The notes: generated by a model from the sequence alone, not told the origin. 64,000 nucleotides of DNA from Tissierella praeacuta_A (GCF_040396155.1 NZ_JBEBOY010000015.1:11448-75447), one strand, 5' to 3'. Positions 44,686 to 54,139 are shown, counted from the first letter of the stretch. Made by a program: numbers and translations.

Positions 44686-45483
44686 TTATATCAAATTTAA
44701 TTCAGATAGTTTATTTACTAAAATGTCAGTTTTTTCTTTAGTACTGGAGGCTTCTATTATTTCTGATGTATTACTCTTTACTGGTACAAATGATTTAGCT
44801 ACATTAGTCGGAGACCCTTTTAAGCCTATTTGACTTAAGTCTACATCTAAATCATCTACTCCCCATACTTGTATTTTACTATCTGAATCTTCAGCATAGG
44901 ACTGAAGAATTCCTTGAATAGTTGGATATCTTGGATTGTTCAATTCTTTAATAGCCGTAAGAAGAACGGGTATTTCACTTTCTATAATGAAGTCTCCGTA
45001 TTCAGTAAATCTTTTTACTTCTACTTTATTTTCTTTTACCTTTAATTCTTTTACATAAGTAATTTGAGGAAGATTTAAGAATTCTGCTATTTCTGGCCCT
45101 ACTTGTGCAGTATCTCCATCTATTGCTTGTCTTCCGCAGAAAACAATATCATAATTTCCCACCTTTTCTATAGCTGCCGCTATAATAGTAGCAGTAGCCC
45201 ATGTATCTGAACCTCCAAATGCTCTATCACTAATTAATATTGCATTGTCTGCCCCCATGGATAAAGCTTCTTTAAGAGCATCCTTTGCTTGTGATGGCCC
45301 CATACTTATAACAATAACTTCTGCATTATGTTTATCTTTTAATACTAAGGCTTCTTCCAATGCATTTTTATCGTCTGGATTAATAATACTTGGAACTCCA
45401 TCTCTTATTAGAGTCCCTGTTTCTTGATTAATTCTCACTTCATTTGTATCAGGAACTTGTTTTAGGCATACGATTACTTTCAT
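44686..45483 (-). CDS. etfB: Electron transfer flavoprotein beta subunit
   Basis: 265 residues. The N-terminus VCLKQVPDTNEVRINQETGTLIR and GVPSIINPDDKNALEEAL match the form found in electron-bifurcating Etfs of anaerobes, in which a second FAD sits in EtfB; bifurcation here is an inference from those motifs. GRQAIDGDTAQVGPEIAEFL is the family core. Nine bases separate it from the preceding acyl-CoA dehydrogenase gene. Confidence 0.95.
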   Translation of the reverse strand: MKVIVCLKQVPDTNEVRINQETGTLIRDGVPSIINPDDKNALEEALVLKDKHNAEVIVISMGPSQAKDALKEALSMGADNAILISDRAFGGSDTWATATIIAAAIEKVGNYDIVFCGRQAIDGDTAQVGPEIAEFLNLPQITYVKELKVKENKVEVKRFTEYGDFIIESEIPVLLTAIKELNNPRYPTIQGILQSYAEDSDSKIQVWGVDDLDVDLSQIGLKGSPTNVAKSFVPVKSNTSEIIEASSTKEKTDILVNKLSELNLI

Positions 45484-45492
45484 TTTTTCCTC

Positions 45493-46629
45493 CTAACTGA
45501 GTACAGCTCTTGAAATAACTACTTTGTGTATTTCAGATGTACCCTCATATATTTCTGTTATTTTTGAATCTCTTACCATTCTTTCTAATGGATAGTCTTT
45601 CATATATCCATAACCCCCATGAATTTGAAGAGCTAAATTTGTTACGAATCTTGAAGTTTCTGATGCATTTAATTTTGCCATGGCAGCTTCCTTTGTATGA
45701 GGTTTCCCAGCTACCTTTAAGGATGCTGCTCTATAAGTCATCCATTTAGCACATTCAGTTTTAGTTGCCATTTCTGCTATATACCATTGAAGACCTTGTA
45801 AAGCCGTAAGTGGTTTCCCGAATTGAACTCTTTCTTTCATATATTTAACAGTTTCTTCTATGGCCCCTTCCGCTATTCCAAAGGCTTGAGCTGCGACTCC
45901 AATCCTAGCTCCATCTAAGGCTATCATAGCCATTTTAAATCCTTGTCCTTCTTTTCCTATTAAATTCTCTTTTGGTACTCTACAATTATCAAATATCAAT
46001 TCCACAGTTTCGGATGCTCTAATTCCCATTTTATCCTCTATTTTTCCTATTGAGAAACCTGGGGTTCCTTTTGGGACAACAAATGCTGATAACCCTTTGA
46101 GTCCTTTACTTGGATCTGTTAAGGCAAACACTATTATAAAATCTGCTTGCCCACCTCCCGTAATGAAACATTTTGTTCCATTAATTACATATTCATCTCC
46201 ATCTAAAATAGCCTTTGTTGTAACTGATCCCGCATCTGAACCTGCATTTGGTTCTGTTAAGGCAAATGCCGCCTTTTTACCTCCATTTGCCACTAAAGGT
46301 AAATAGCGTTGTTTCTGTTCCTCTGTTCCAAATTGTAGTACAACTTGTCCAAATATTGAATGAATGGATAAGATTGCAGCAGTAGCTGCACATTTTTTGG
46401 CAATTTCTGAAACTACAATAACTTTAGTTATATCATTTCCTGCTGATCCTCCATATTCCAAAGGAATACCGATTCCCGTAAATCCACATTTCACCATCTT
46501 ATCAAAGGTTTCCAATGGGAATCTACTTTCTCTATCTATTTCTTCTGCTAAATGCGCCACTTCTTTCTCTGCAAACTCTTTAGCAACTTTTTGTATCATT
46601 TCCTCATCTGCTGAAAACTTTAAGTCCAT
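45493..46629 (-). CDS. Acyl-CoA dehydrogenase (butyryl-CoA dehydrogenase type), operon copy 1
   Basis: 378 residues, same family as the copy at 42434-43573. FALTEPNAGSDAGSVTTKA, LQIHGGYGYMKDYPLERMVRDSKI and the catalytic EIYEGTSEIH are all present, so the FAD and active sites look intact. The two copies flank etfBA. They could act on different acyl chains, or one may work oxidatively and one reductively. Start ATG behind AGGAGGAAATAA. Confidence 0.93.
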   Translation of the reverse strand: MDLKFSADEEMIQKVAKEFAEKEVAHLAEEIDRESRFPLETFDKMVKCGFTGIGIPLEYGGSAGNDITKVIVVSEIAKKCAATAAILSIHSIFGQVVLQFGTEEQKQRYLPLVANGGKKAAFALTEPNAGSDAGSVTTKAILDGDEYVINGTKCFITGGGQADFIIVFALTDPSKGLKGLSAFVVPKGTPGFSIGKIEDKMGIRASETVELIFDNCRVPKENLIGKEGQGFKMAMIALDGARIGVAAQAFGIAEGAIEETVKYMKERVQFGKPLTALQGLQWYIAEMATKTECAKWMTYRAASLKVAGKPHTKEAAMAKLNASETSRFVTNLALQIHGGYGYMKDYPLERMVRDSKITEIYEGTSEIHKVVISRAVLS

Positions 46630-46718
46630 ATTTATTTCCTCCTTATACTTGATCTAAAATAAATATACTTATCATAGTTATGATAGATTTATATCTACTT
46701 TTTAAATAAATTTATATT

Positions 46719-48278
46719 TTAGAAAGAAATTCCCATTGGTTTATCAATAAAAATTCTTTGATCCATTAATTTTACTTCATCGGAAATCAATGGTTTGAAT
46801 TCCATATAAGCCAGAATATCTTTCTCAATATCAATTCCTGGAGCTACTTCCGTTAGCATAATTCCATCTTTTGTTAGCTTAAATACTGCTCTTTCAGTAA
46901 TATAAAGAATTTCTTGACCTGTTTCAGAAGCGTATTCAGCTGAAAAAGTAACTTGCTCTATCTCATTTCTAAATTTAATTTCTCTTCCTTCATTTACAAT
47001 AACTAATTTACCTTCTTCAACTGAAGTTTTTAATCCTCCAGCAGTAAATGTTCCAGTGAAACATACCTTCTTAGAATTTTGAGAAATGTTGATAAATCCA
47101 CCAGGTCCAACAACTCTGCCCCCAAATTTAGATACATTTACATTTCCTTTTGCATCAATTTCAGCAGCACCTAAGAATGTAAGATCAATTCCACCACCAT
47201 CATATACATCAAATATATCTGGTTGCTTGTAGATAGATTCTGGATTTACAGTTGCACCAATTCCAATACCTCCAACAGGAACTCCTCCTAGCACACCAGA
47301 TTCTATGGAAAGAGTAATATCCTTGGATAATCCTTCCTCTGAGGCAACTGCTGCAACTGCATCAGGAATTCCAATTCCTAAATTGATTAAACAATTTTTT
47401 TTAAGCTCTAACGCCCCTCTTCTACCACAAATCTTTCTATGATTCAACTCCATTACTTCAATGCTATCTAAAGGAATTTTACATTCACCAGATAATTCAG
47501 GTCTATAATCCTCAGATACCCAAACTTGCAGATTATTTTCTTTCCTTCCAACAACTATATAATCAACCATAAAACCATGTACCTTTACATCCTTCGCTTT
47601 TAGAGTTCCTGCTTCTACTACTTGTTCTACCTGTGCAATAACTATGCCACCTGAATTTCTTGTAGCATTTGCCATTTCAAATTGGTCTGAAAATACTGCT
47701 TCTTTTTCTAAAGAAATATTTCCTGAAGTATCTCCTATGGATCCCTTAATAAAACAAATATCTATTGGGAATGATTTATATAATAAATAATCCTTTCCTT
47801 CAACATTCACTAAAGATACTACTTCATCACCAGAGTCAATTGCTGATTGGTTAGCTTTGCATCCTTCAATCCTAGGATCCGCATAAGTTTTTAATCCAAT
47901 ATGTGTCAATACTCCTGGTTTTTTACCTGCAATAGCTCTTAATAAATGAGATGTAACTCCTTGAGGAATCATATATGCTGAAATCTTATTTTCAACTACT
48001 AGTTTATTTAATGCAGGTTCTAATCCAATATGAGCACATATTAATTTTTTAGATAACCCCTCTGCTCCTAGATGATTTGCTCCTCTAGTTTTTCCGTCCC
48101 CTACAGCTGCACAGTGGAATAGTGTTAAATCTTTTGGAGATTGTTCCTTTTCATATCTTTCTTTTAATGAAATCAATAATTCTTCTGGAACTCCACATCC
48201 TACAAATCCACCGATTCCTAATGTCATATTATCTTTTACTAATGATGCAGCATATTCTGCTGAAACTACCTTGCTCAT
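46719..48278 (-). CDS. Acyl-CoA:carboxylate CoA-transferase (YdiF/propionate CoA-transferase type)
   Basis: 519-residue fused alpha-beta CoA-transferase of family I. It moves CoA from acetyl- or butyryl-CoA to a short carboxylic acid via a glutamyl-CoA thioester. The catalytic glutamate is E326 in LSIESGVLGG; the oxyanion/hinge region GGFVGCGVPEELL lies near the N-terminus and GIGIPDAVAAVA before the second half. It probably activates the acid imported by the adjacent GntP-type permease (75-base gap). Substrate range of the family includes acetate, propionate, lactate, acrylate and 3-hydroxybutyrate, so sequence alone does not decide. Confidence 0.92.
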   Translation of the reverse strand: MSKVVSAEYAASLVKDNMTLGIGGFVGCGVPEELLISLKERYEKEQSPKDLTLFHCAAVGDGKTRGANHLGAEGLSKKLICAHIGLEPALNKLVVENKISAYMIPQGVTSHLLRAIAGKKPGVLTHIGLKTYADPRIEGCKANQSAIDSGDEVVSLVNVEGKDYLLYKSFPIDICFIKGSIGDTSGNISLEKEAVFSDQFEMANATRNSGGIVIAQVEQVVEAGTLKAKDVKVHGFMVDYIVVGRKENNLQVWVSEDYRPELSGECKIPLDSIEVMELNHRKICGRRGALELKKNCLINLGIGIPDAVAAVASEEGLSKDITLSIESGVLGGVPVGGIGIGATVNPESIYKQPDIFDVYDGGGIDLTFLGAAEIDAKGNVNVSKFGGRVVGPGGFINISQNSKKVCFTGTFTAGGLKTSVEEGKLVIVNEGREIKFRNEIEQVTFSAEYASETGQEILYITERAVFKLTKDGIMLTEVAPGIDIEKDILAYMEFKPLISDEVKLMDQRIFIDKPMGISF

Positions 48279-48352
48279 TTGTCATCCTCCTCGATAATCT
48301 ATTATTTTATAATTTGCCTTATCTATTTAGATATAAATAATAGATCTTTTAT

Positions 48353-49672
48353 TTATGGTAAATTTGGAAACATCGTAAACAATATTACTGCCACAACAGA
48401 ACCTATTATAGGAGTAATAACTGTCAACCAGAAAATAGGTTTATATGCATCCTTGTGACTTTCATTACATAGACCATTAGTTACAGTTACAATATAGCCA
48501 TTATGTGGTAAAGAGTCTAAGGCTGCTGAAGAAATACTCATAGTTCTGTGTAAAGCAGCCGCCGCTGCACCTTTTGCTATATATACAGGTCCTAGAAGTG
48601 GTGATGCTATTCCTAGTCCACCAGATGCAGAGCCACATATACCCGCAATTACGGTAGTACCTAATGCTGCACTAGCATAGTAAGGTCCCGGCATATTTAC
48701 CATAGCATCTACAATGACAGGAAAAGCTAAAGTTGATTGAACAACAGCTCCAAATCCAACTACTGCACAAGTATTTGCGATTGATGAAACTGATGTTTTA
48801 CAAGCTTCTCCTAAATGATATATAATCTTTGAATTATCTTGATACTTATTAAGTAAAACTATAACTAAAATAGAACCCAAGAATACTCCTGCTTCTAATG
48901 GCAATAATGGATTTCCATCGACTTTTATATTAATCATAAGTATAGTTAAAATTAGTGGCAGCAAAGCTAGCATGCCATTTGGATATTTGTCATCATCTTT
49001 AAAAATATCTGATTCCTTTGCTACAAAGGTTTCTCCATTTTCTTTTGCCTTATTAACCATTCTCATTAACAGAACGCAACCAATTAATAAAATCACACCA
49101 GAAGTAATAAATCCTACCACAGATCCAGCCATTAAATCTGTTCCTAAAGCAGCAGCTGGAACTGCATTTTGAATTTGAGGTGCTCCTGGTGCTACCATCG
49201 CAAAAGTAGAGCAACCAAATGTCAAAGCGGCTGGAATGAATCTTCTCGGATAATTTGATTCTTTAAATACTTCTAAAGCTATTGGAAACACTGCAAAACT
49301 TGCAACAAATACACTTACTCCACCATAAGAAATAATACCACATGCTAAAGGAATAGAAATCAGCGCCATCTTTGTACCAAGCTTATCAACAATCATCTTA
49401 GCAATGGCCTTTGCCCCATTGGTTACTTCCATAACTTTTCCCATAATCGTCCCCGTTAAAAATATTAGAAAGTTATTTTGAAAGAATTTTACAAAGCCTG
49501 CCATGTAATCCCCTTTTAACGATTCATATATGTTAATATTTCCTGTTATAGCAACTATTGCAGAACATAAAATTGCTACAATAAAAATATTAACTCCTCT
49601 CATGATAAGAATTGTCATCAAAACTAAAGCAAAACCAATCCCTATCATGCTAATTAATACAGAAATATCCAT
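48353..49672 (-). CDS. GntP-family carboxylate permease
   Basis: Polytopic permease, 439 residues, about 12 helices. Regions such as FLTGTIMGKVMEVTNGAKAIAKMI, SYGGVSVFVASFAVFPIALEVFKE, and CGSASGGLGIASP belong to the GntP/3-hydroxybutyrate permease group as I recognise it. Members take up gluconate or hydroxy acids with protons. Its position between the crotonase and the CoA-transferase points to a short hydroxy or unsaturated acid such as 3-hydroxybutyrate or crotonate. Length is normal and no gap is seen. Confidence 0.85.
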   Translation of the reverse strand: MDISVLISMIGIGFALVLMTILIMRGVNIFIVAILCSAIVAITGNINIYESLKGDYMAGFVKFFQNNFLIFLTGTIMGKVMEVTNGAKAIAKMIVDKLGTKMALISIPLACGIISYGGVSVFVASFAVFPIALEVFKESNYPRRFIPAALTFGCSTFAMVAPGAPQIQNAVPAAALGTDLMAGSVVGFITSGVILLIGCVLLMRMVNKAKENGETFVAKESDIFKDDDKYPNGMLALLPLILTILMINIKVDGNPLLPLEAGVFLGSILVIVLLNKYQDNSKIIYHLGEACKTSVSSIANTCAVVGFGAVVQSTLAFPVIVDAMVNMPGPYYASAALGTTVIAGICGSASGGLGIASPLLGPVYIAKGAAAAALHRTMSISSAALDSLPHNGYIVTVTNGLCNESHKDAYKPIFWLTVITPIIGSVVAVILFTMFPNLP

Positions 49673-49847
49673 TTAAATCACCTCTGTTTTAAATTCGCAT
49701 TTCTCATGATTTTTAATGTACCATTTTTGAAACTCACGTCTCATATTTGAAACATAACCTTAGATATCTTTATTTAACTATCATAATAGAATATATATCT
49801 AAGAAATAACTTCTTTCTTGTCGAAAATGTTTCAAATTTGATGCATT

Positions 49848-50657
49848 CTATCTATTCTTAAATTCTGGAATTCTCTTTTCTAAAAGTGCTTTCATTCCCT
49901 CATCTTTATCTTCTGAGCCAAATGTAATAGCCGCTAAATCTTTTTCCAATTCTAATGCATTATTCAAATCTAAATCTAATCCCTTATTGATCGCTACCTT
50001 TGTGCAACCAACAGCCATAGGAGCCATTGTTAAAATTTCATTCATCATAGTTATTGCTTCATCAATTAAGTTTTCATTTTCTACAACTTTATTTACTAAC
50101 CCAATAGCAAAAGCTTCATCCGCTTTAATCTGTCTACCTGTAAAAATCAACTCTTTAGCTTTTCCTGCACCTATTAACCTAGGTAGTCTTTGTGTGCCGC
50201 CAAAACACGGAATAACTCCTAACTTTACTTCAGGTTGTCCAAATACTGCCTTCTCTGCTGCTATTCTTAAATCACAACTCATTGCTAATTCGCATCCTCC
50301 ACCTAGGGCATAGCCATTTATAGCTGCAATAACGGGCTTTTCAAGAGCCTCAATCTTATTAAAGATAGTTTGAGCGAAATTAGCATAATTCCTGCCTTCC
50401 AAGCTCTTGTAATCCTTCATTTGAACAATATCAGCACCAGCTACAAAACCTTTTCCCTCTCCAGTAATAATTACACCTTTTACAAAATCCTTAATAGCAA
50501 AAACTTCAAACAAGTCATTTAGTTCTCCTAATGTATCACTGTTTAAAGCATTCAATGCTTTTGGCCTATTCATCCTTACAATTGCAATTCCATTATCCAG
50601 CTCAAGTTTAATATTCTTTAAATTCTTGGAAATATCAAATAATTTATCTGTGTTCAT
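49848..50657 (-). CDS. Enoyl-CoA hydratase/crotonase
   Basis: Cytosolic crotonase-fold enzyme, 269 residues, interconverting 3-hydroxyacyl-CoA and 2-enoyl-CoA. Oxyanion-hole segments are VAGADIVQM and NGYALGGGCELAMSCD; both catalytic glutamates of true hydratases are present, E123 (GGCEL) and E143 (GQPEVKLG). It is the first gene of the operon, 70 bases downstream of the -24/-12 promoter, with GGGGGACC as ribosome site. Confidence 0.94.
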   Translation of the reverse strand: MNTDKLFDISKNLKNIKLELDNGIAIVRMNRPKALNALNSDTLGELNDLFEVFAIKDFVKGVIITGEGKGFVAGADIVQMKDYKSLEGRNYANFAQTIFNKIEALEKPVIAAINGYALGGGCELAMSCDLRIAAEKAVFGQPEVKLGVIPCFGGTQRLPRLIGAGKAKELIFTGRQIKADEAFAIGLVNKVVENENLIDEAITMMNEILTMAPMAVGCTKVAINKGLDLDLNNALELEKDLAAITFGSEDKDEGMKALLEKRIPEFKNR

Positions 50658-50728
50658 TTTGGTCCCCCTTACTTTTTAATATATTCAACCATAATATCTA
50701 GAATTTATAGTCTCGTTACTTAATTAAC

Positions 50729-50746
50729 TAGCAAGAACCTTGCCAA
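50729..50746 (-). promoter_or_regulatory. Sigma-54 (-24/-12) promoter of the acyl-CoA operon
   Basis: On the minus strand TTGGCAAGGTTCTTGCTA: the invariant GG and GC are separated by exactly ten bases, and the flanking TTGGCA/TTGCT match the sigma-54 consensus well. The start of transcription would be about 60 nt before the crotonase gene. The sigma-54 activator gene at the other end of the operon supports this. Confidence 0.88.
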
Positions 50747-50769
50747 GTATTTAACAAGCTGATAAAAAT

Positions 50770-50799
50770 AATCTATATTTTGCTGATAAATTATAGATT
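50770..50799. promoter_or_regulatory. Inverted repeat, possible enhancer site for the sigma-54 activator
   Basis: AATCTATA (50770-50777) and TATAGATT (50792-50799), eight-base perfect arms 14 bases apart, 30-50 bases upstream of the -24 box. Position fits an enhancer; known enhancers are often further away, so confidence is low. Confidence 0.4.
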
Positions 50800-51014
50800 T
50801 ATTAGAAATATAAGAATTTTAATTAATTAGATATAGTCTAACAACACCCTTTCCTATCTGGTAATTTCATCTAAAAAGAAAGTATGTTGTATTTTAATTT
50901 TGAAATTAACATTCTAATAAAAAAATTAAAGATAATTATTATATATCTAATATTAAATATTTAATGAATTCTATTGTTTTGGATAGTAGTTAATCATTTA
51001 ACGTACATTAGAGT
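50800..51014. other. Upstream part of the intergenic gap
   Basis: AT-rich DNA between the possible enhancer and the next terminator. No gene or RNA motif recognised. Confidence 0.5.
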
Positions 51015-51068
51015 TAAAAAAGAGGCAAAGTCTATCGATCATAAGTTGACCGAAGGCTTCACCTCTTT
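51015..51068 (-). terminator. Terminator after the GNAT remnant
   Basis: Outer arms AAAGAGG / CCTCTTT with a partly paired interior (GGCTTC...), and a TTTTTT tract on the minus strand. It serves the truncated acetyltransferase gene. Confidence 0.75.
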
Positions 51069-51086
51069 GTGTTTCTATATTTAATT

Positions 51087-51476
51087 TTATAAAAACAAAA
51101 GCACCAATATTTTTACATCCTCATAATCTCCACCAAAGAGTTTCCCCTTGATGATACTTCTCAAACCATATCCAATCTCAACTTCCCTATTGCTATTAGG
51201 TACATCTTTAAAATCTGCAGAACCAACAACTTTCCGATCACTTTTACGAATTAAAAACCAAAAACTATGCCACACAAAATTTTTAGGGTCTTTTTGCGTT
51301 GTTATAAGCTGCCCTCTTACAATTTCCAGAAAAATTCCCTCCATAGGTTCTGCCCTATAAGTCACATTTAATTCTTTTTCTAGGGAAGAAATATCTTCAA
51401 TCCACGACTTTAACTGAGACAGATTCAATGGTATAAGTTCCAAACGCTCTGTTTCTATTTTCATTTTACACATCAC
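51087..51476 (-). pseudogene. GNAT N-acetyltransferase, C-terminally truncated
   Basis: 129 residues that start like a RimJ-type GNAT enzyme: IETERLELIPLNLSQLKSWIE, then WHSFWFLIRKSDRKVVGSADFKDVPNSNREVEIGYGL, the strand pair before the acetyl-CoA pyrophosphate loop. The family would continue with a Q/RxxGxG/A loop (GYMTEAL-like); instead the frame runs into KLFGGDYEDVKILVLLFL and stops. About 50 C-terminal residues including the cofactor loop are missing. The product is therefore probably inactive. Confidence 0.7.
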
Positions 51477-51808
51477 AAAATATAAATTAACTCATATTTT
51501 TCATATGCTATTTTACACTATCATATCTTCGTATTTTTGTCCAAGCCACCATAATTCCTCTCCCCAAAGATATTGTACACTACGAAAACCTCATTATCCA
51601 CATCAAAATTATTAATTAAATCAAAACTAAAATATAGTTATATTTTTTGCTTTATGATTAATTCTGGTACGATTATTCATTGTAGATAAATTATACCAAA
51701 AAACAGGTCTTAGAGTTACTGCTCCTTGTCCCGCTTTCCTTTTATAAGTTATTTTAAAACATCCACATCCTTCTATAAATCATTACATCCAATTACTTAA
51801 ATTGTAAG
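51477..51808. other. Intergenic stretch with no recognised content
   Basis: 332 bases of AT-rich DNA before the 3' end of the AraC-type regulator gene. I see neither a coding frame nor a clear hairpin. Confidence 0.5.
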
Positions 51809-52693
51809 TTATTTACTTGCTTTTTTAGAAACTGGTATCCAAATTCCACTTTTATAGTCAACTGATTCAATATCTCCCTTTGCATACCATTCTATATTAA
51901 CACCCATACCTATTTCATAATCAGGGCTTCCTGGAAGCCACTCATTAAATATTTTTGTATTCACAGATTGCAATGCCCCTGGCATAGGTCCTTTACAAGC
52001 AAACTTTGCCCATTCCATATCTGGAAACTCAAATACAGTCATTCCATTGGGTACATTTTCACCATTATAAGTACCTGCAATCAGGTAACAGAACTTCCCT
52101 TCCTTCCCAGTATTATCAATACAAATCCCATATTCACCTATATGACAATCCTGAATTACTTGCTGAATCTCTCCTTCAAGTTTTCCCGTACAGTACTTTT
52201 CACGAAACTCATCCCAAAATTTGGGGATCTCCTTATAGGCATTATCAAAAGAAAATTCTTTTTTGAAGCCAATTACCTTGAATCCCTGCATTTTCTCTAC
52301 TACATAATCCATGTCATTTCCTCCTTGAATAATTATTTTTATCTTTAGAGGTAGAAACACGTTCATCCTGATTATATCTTTTTTCAGTTGCATAGGAGAA
52401 CATCCATGAAATCTACTGAAAGCTTTAGTAAAACTCTCTGGAGTATCATATCCATACTTATAGGCAATTTCAATAGTCTTCTCTTTATCTACAATAATAT
52501 CTAATGCTGCAAGATATAATCTCCGACACCTGATATATTCCCCGATAGAATAACCAGTCATGAACTTAAACCCTTTCTGAAGATAGAAAGATGATATATG
52601 AACTTCATTTGCCACATCTTCTGCACTAATATGATCCAGTAAATGATCTTCAATATATCCGATTGCGCTTCTTATGCTTTCTGTCCACTCCAT
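51809..52693 (-). CDS. AraC-family regulator with GyrI-like effector domain
   Basis: 294 residues: an N-terminal pair of AraC helix-turn-helix motifs (about 5-105; SAEDVANEVHISSFYLQKGF and YGYDTPESFTKAFSRFHGCSPMQLKK) joined to a C-terminal GyrI/Rob-like ligand-binding domain (about 130-290; FEFPDMEWAKFACKGPMPGALQ). Such proteins activate multidrug or stress genes on binding amphipathic compounds. The start ATG follows GGAGGTGAAACA. It is divergent from an HxlR remnant. Confidence 0.92.
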   Translation of the reverse strand: MEWTESIRSAIGYIEDHLLDHISAEDVANEVHISSFYLQKGFKFMTGYSIGEYIRCRRLYLAALDIIVDKEKTIEIAYKYGYDTPESFTKAFSRFHGCSPMQLKKDIIRMNVFLPLKIKIIIQGGNDMDYVVEKMQGFKVIGFKKEFSFDNAYKEIPKFWDEFREKYCTGKLEGEIQQVIQDCHIGEYGICIDNTGKEGKFCYLIAGTYNGENVPNGMTVFEFPDMEWAKFACKGPMPGALQSVNTKIFNEWLPGSPDYEIGMGVNIEWYAKGDIESVDYKSGIWIPVSKKASK

Positions 52694-52729
52694 TGTTTCA
52701 CCTCCATATGCATCGTATCATTTGTAATA

Positions 52730-52966
52730 AAATTAATCCTGTCATATTCTGCACAAAACTGTCCGTCTTTTTCAATATACTCTCTAAAATAATATACAAG
52801 GTTTTAACACAGCATTTGCGTATCATGGAAGAATATGGTCTTGTTCACAGAGAAGTTTATCCCCAAGTTCCACCAAAAGTGGAGTATTCTCTTACAGAGT
52901 TAGGACAAAGTTTAAAGTCAATTCATGATGCAATGTGAACATGGGGCGAGGAATATAAAAAGAAAA
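52730..52966 (+). pseudogene. Remnant of an HxlR-family regulator
   Basis: The winged-helix end of an HxlR protein is readable from about 52801: VLTQHLRIMEEYGLVHREVYPQVPPKVEYSLTELGQSL..SIHDAM, then an in-frame TGA (52936-52938) and TWGEEYKKK-stop. Intact members read CxWGEEY-like at that point, so the TGA replaced a sense codon, probably a cysteine. Before 52790 only a CPSFSIYSL piece resembling the family's N-terminal cysteine motif remains; about half of the domain is deleted. It is dead by both deletion and stop. Confidence 0.75.
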
Positions 52967-53218
52967 TAGCTATGAATAACAAATATAATTTAAAATAATT
53001 ATTTAAAAGTTCACATACAGTAGAAGATTTGATCCTAGGAAATATTTACACTATCTCATCAGCGATATTTCATGTAAATTATCGTATTTAATATAAAAAA
53101 TATGATATTGATTTGTTACTGATTTACCATCAACATGGAGTCTCTACCTAGGCTAAGAGTGTAATAATACCACCCGAGACTGATGCTCCATTATGGATAG
53201 ATAAATTTAATTATATTT
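52967..53218. other. Intergenic stretch with an interrupted hairpin
   Basis: Contains ATGGAG-TCTC (53135-53144) and GAGA...CTCCAT (53176-53191), an interrupted inverted repeat near the 3' end of the CPBP gene. It may be a weak terminator for that gene on the minus strand. It does not match a riboswitch core I know. Confidence 0.4.
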
Positions 53219-54139
53219 TCATTTGCATTGTCTATTTATATTATCTCTCCTCAATTTCAATATTAATGCAGAAATCGCAATCAATAGTATAATTGTTATG
53301 ATAAGCCCACCTTCAGGACCAAAGTCCCCTCCTGTAAGTAATTTGGATCCTATTTGTTGCGTTTGAAAAATCTTTTCACCATTATTAGTAAAACCACTGA
53401 CAGGAAGCCCATAGATATTTCCAAGAGCAAAATTCCAAGCAAAATGCAGTCCACAAACCCCCCATATATTTCCGCTGAGAATAGCATAACTTGCGAAAAA
53501 TATACCTGATAATGTCAGATTTATGAAAGATAAAATTGTTACTCCAGAACTAAATAAATGAAGACTACCAAATATAATCGCCGTAATAGAAATTGCCATA
53601 ACAGGCGTGCAGTTTTTTTCCAGACTCGGAATTAACCATCCCCTTATTGCAATCTCCTCCGAAGCACTTTGTACAATCCATCCTATTGCAATAATACAAA
53701 GATTTATTATTACATAATTAAAATCTAACTGAGAAGATTTTAATTTTATTGATCCAGTTAAAATCAGAATTAAGGCAACCATTGTTATGGTACATAAGCC
53801 AACTAAAAATCCAATGATATATAGTTTAAAAGGGCTACCGGTTTGAAAACCAATAGATTTTATAGAACGTTTTTCTACAAACTTCACCCATGAAAAGAAA
53901 ATTGTTATTTGCGTTCCACAAACAATTAATTTTCTTAATGAAAGTACAATAGTTTCACTAACATTACCAATATATCCAGAGTTTAAAACTACCTGTACAA
54001 GCAATCTCCCTAATCCAAGCCCAATCAACCACAATAAAAAATAAACTACAATTGTTAATAGAATATTCAACTTAACTTTCCTTGTTTTTGATTGTAGAAA
54101 CAATTCACTTCTTTTTAATAACTGATTTATATCTTTCAT
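53219..54139 (-). CDS. CPBP-family intramembrane glutamic protease
   Basis: 306-residue polytopic protein with about eight helices. The CPBP (Abi) active-site motifs are complete: EExxxR as SASEEIAIRGWL (E161, E162, R166), a histidine in FGSLHLF (H194) and the third motif GLHFAWNFALG (H232, N236). Bacterial members process prenylated or small peptides or give bacteriocin self-immunity; the role here is unknown. I chose the ATG at 54139, behind GGGAG with five-base spacing; a TTG at 54151 is weaker. It follows the lone AraC-type HTH gene by about 70 bases. Confidence 0.9.
   Translation of the reverse strand: MKDINQLLKRSELFLQSKTRKVKLNILLTIVVYFLLWLIGLGLGRLLVQVVLNSGYIGNVSETIVLSLRKLIVCGTQITIFFSWVKFVEKRSIKSIGFQTGSPFKLYIIGFLVGLCTITMVALILILTGSIKLKSSQLDFNYVIINLCIIAIGWIVQSASEEIAIRGWLIPSLEKNCTPVMAISITAIIFGSLHLFSSGVTILSFINLTLSGIFFASYAILSGNIWGVCGLHFAWNFALGNIYGLPVSGFTNNGEKIFQTQQIGSKLLTGGDFGPEGGLIITIILLIAISALILKLRRDNINRQCK

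Noticed and set aside
49762..49803. TTAGATAT...ATATCTAA repeat between crotonase and permease genes as a second sigma-54 enhancer or promoter
   Set aside because: No GG-N10-GC pair lies nearby, and the repeat differs from the dyad at 50770-50799.
52936..52938. In-frame TGA in the HxlR remnant as a selenocysteine codon
   Set aside because: Although relatives may carry cysteine there, half of the domain is deleted, so decay is the simpler reading.
53135..53191. Interrupted hairpin with a TCTACC-like segment resembling a purine riboswitch
   Set aside because: The core junction bases of purine riboswitches are absent, the paired segments are short, and no gene starts downstream on the plus strand.
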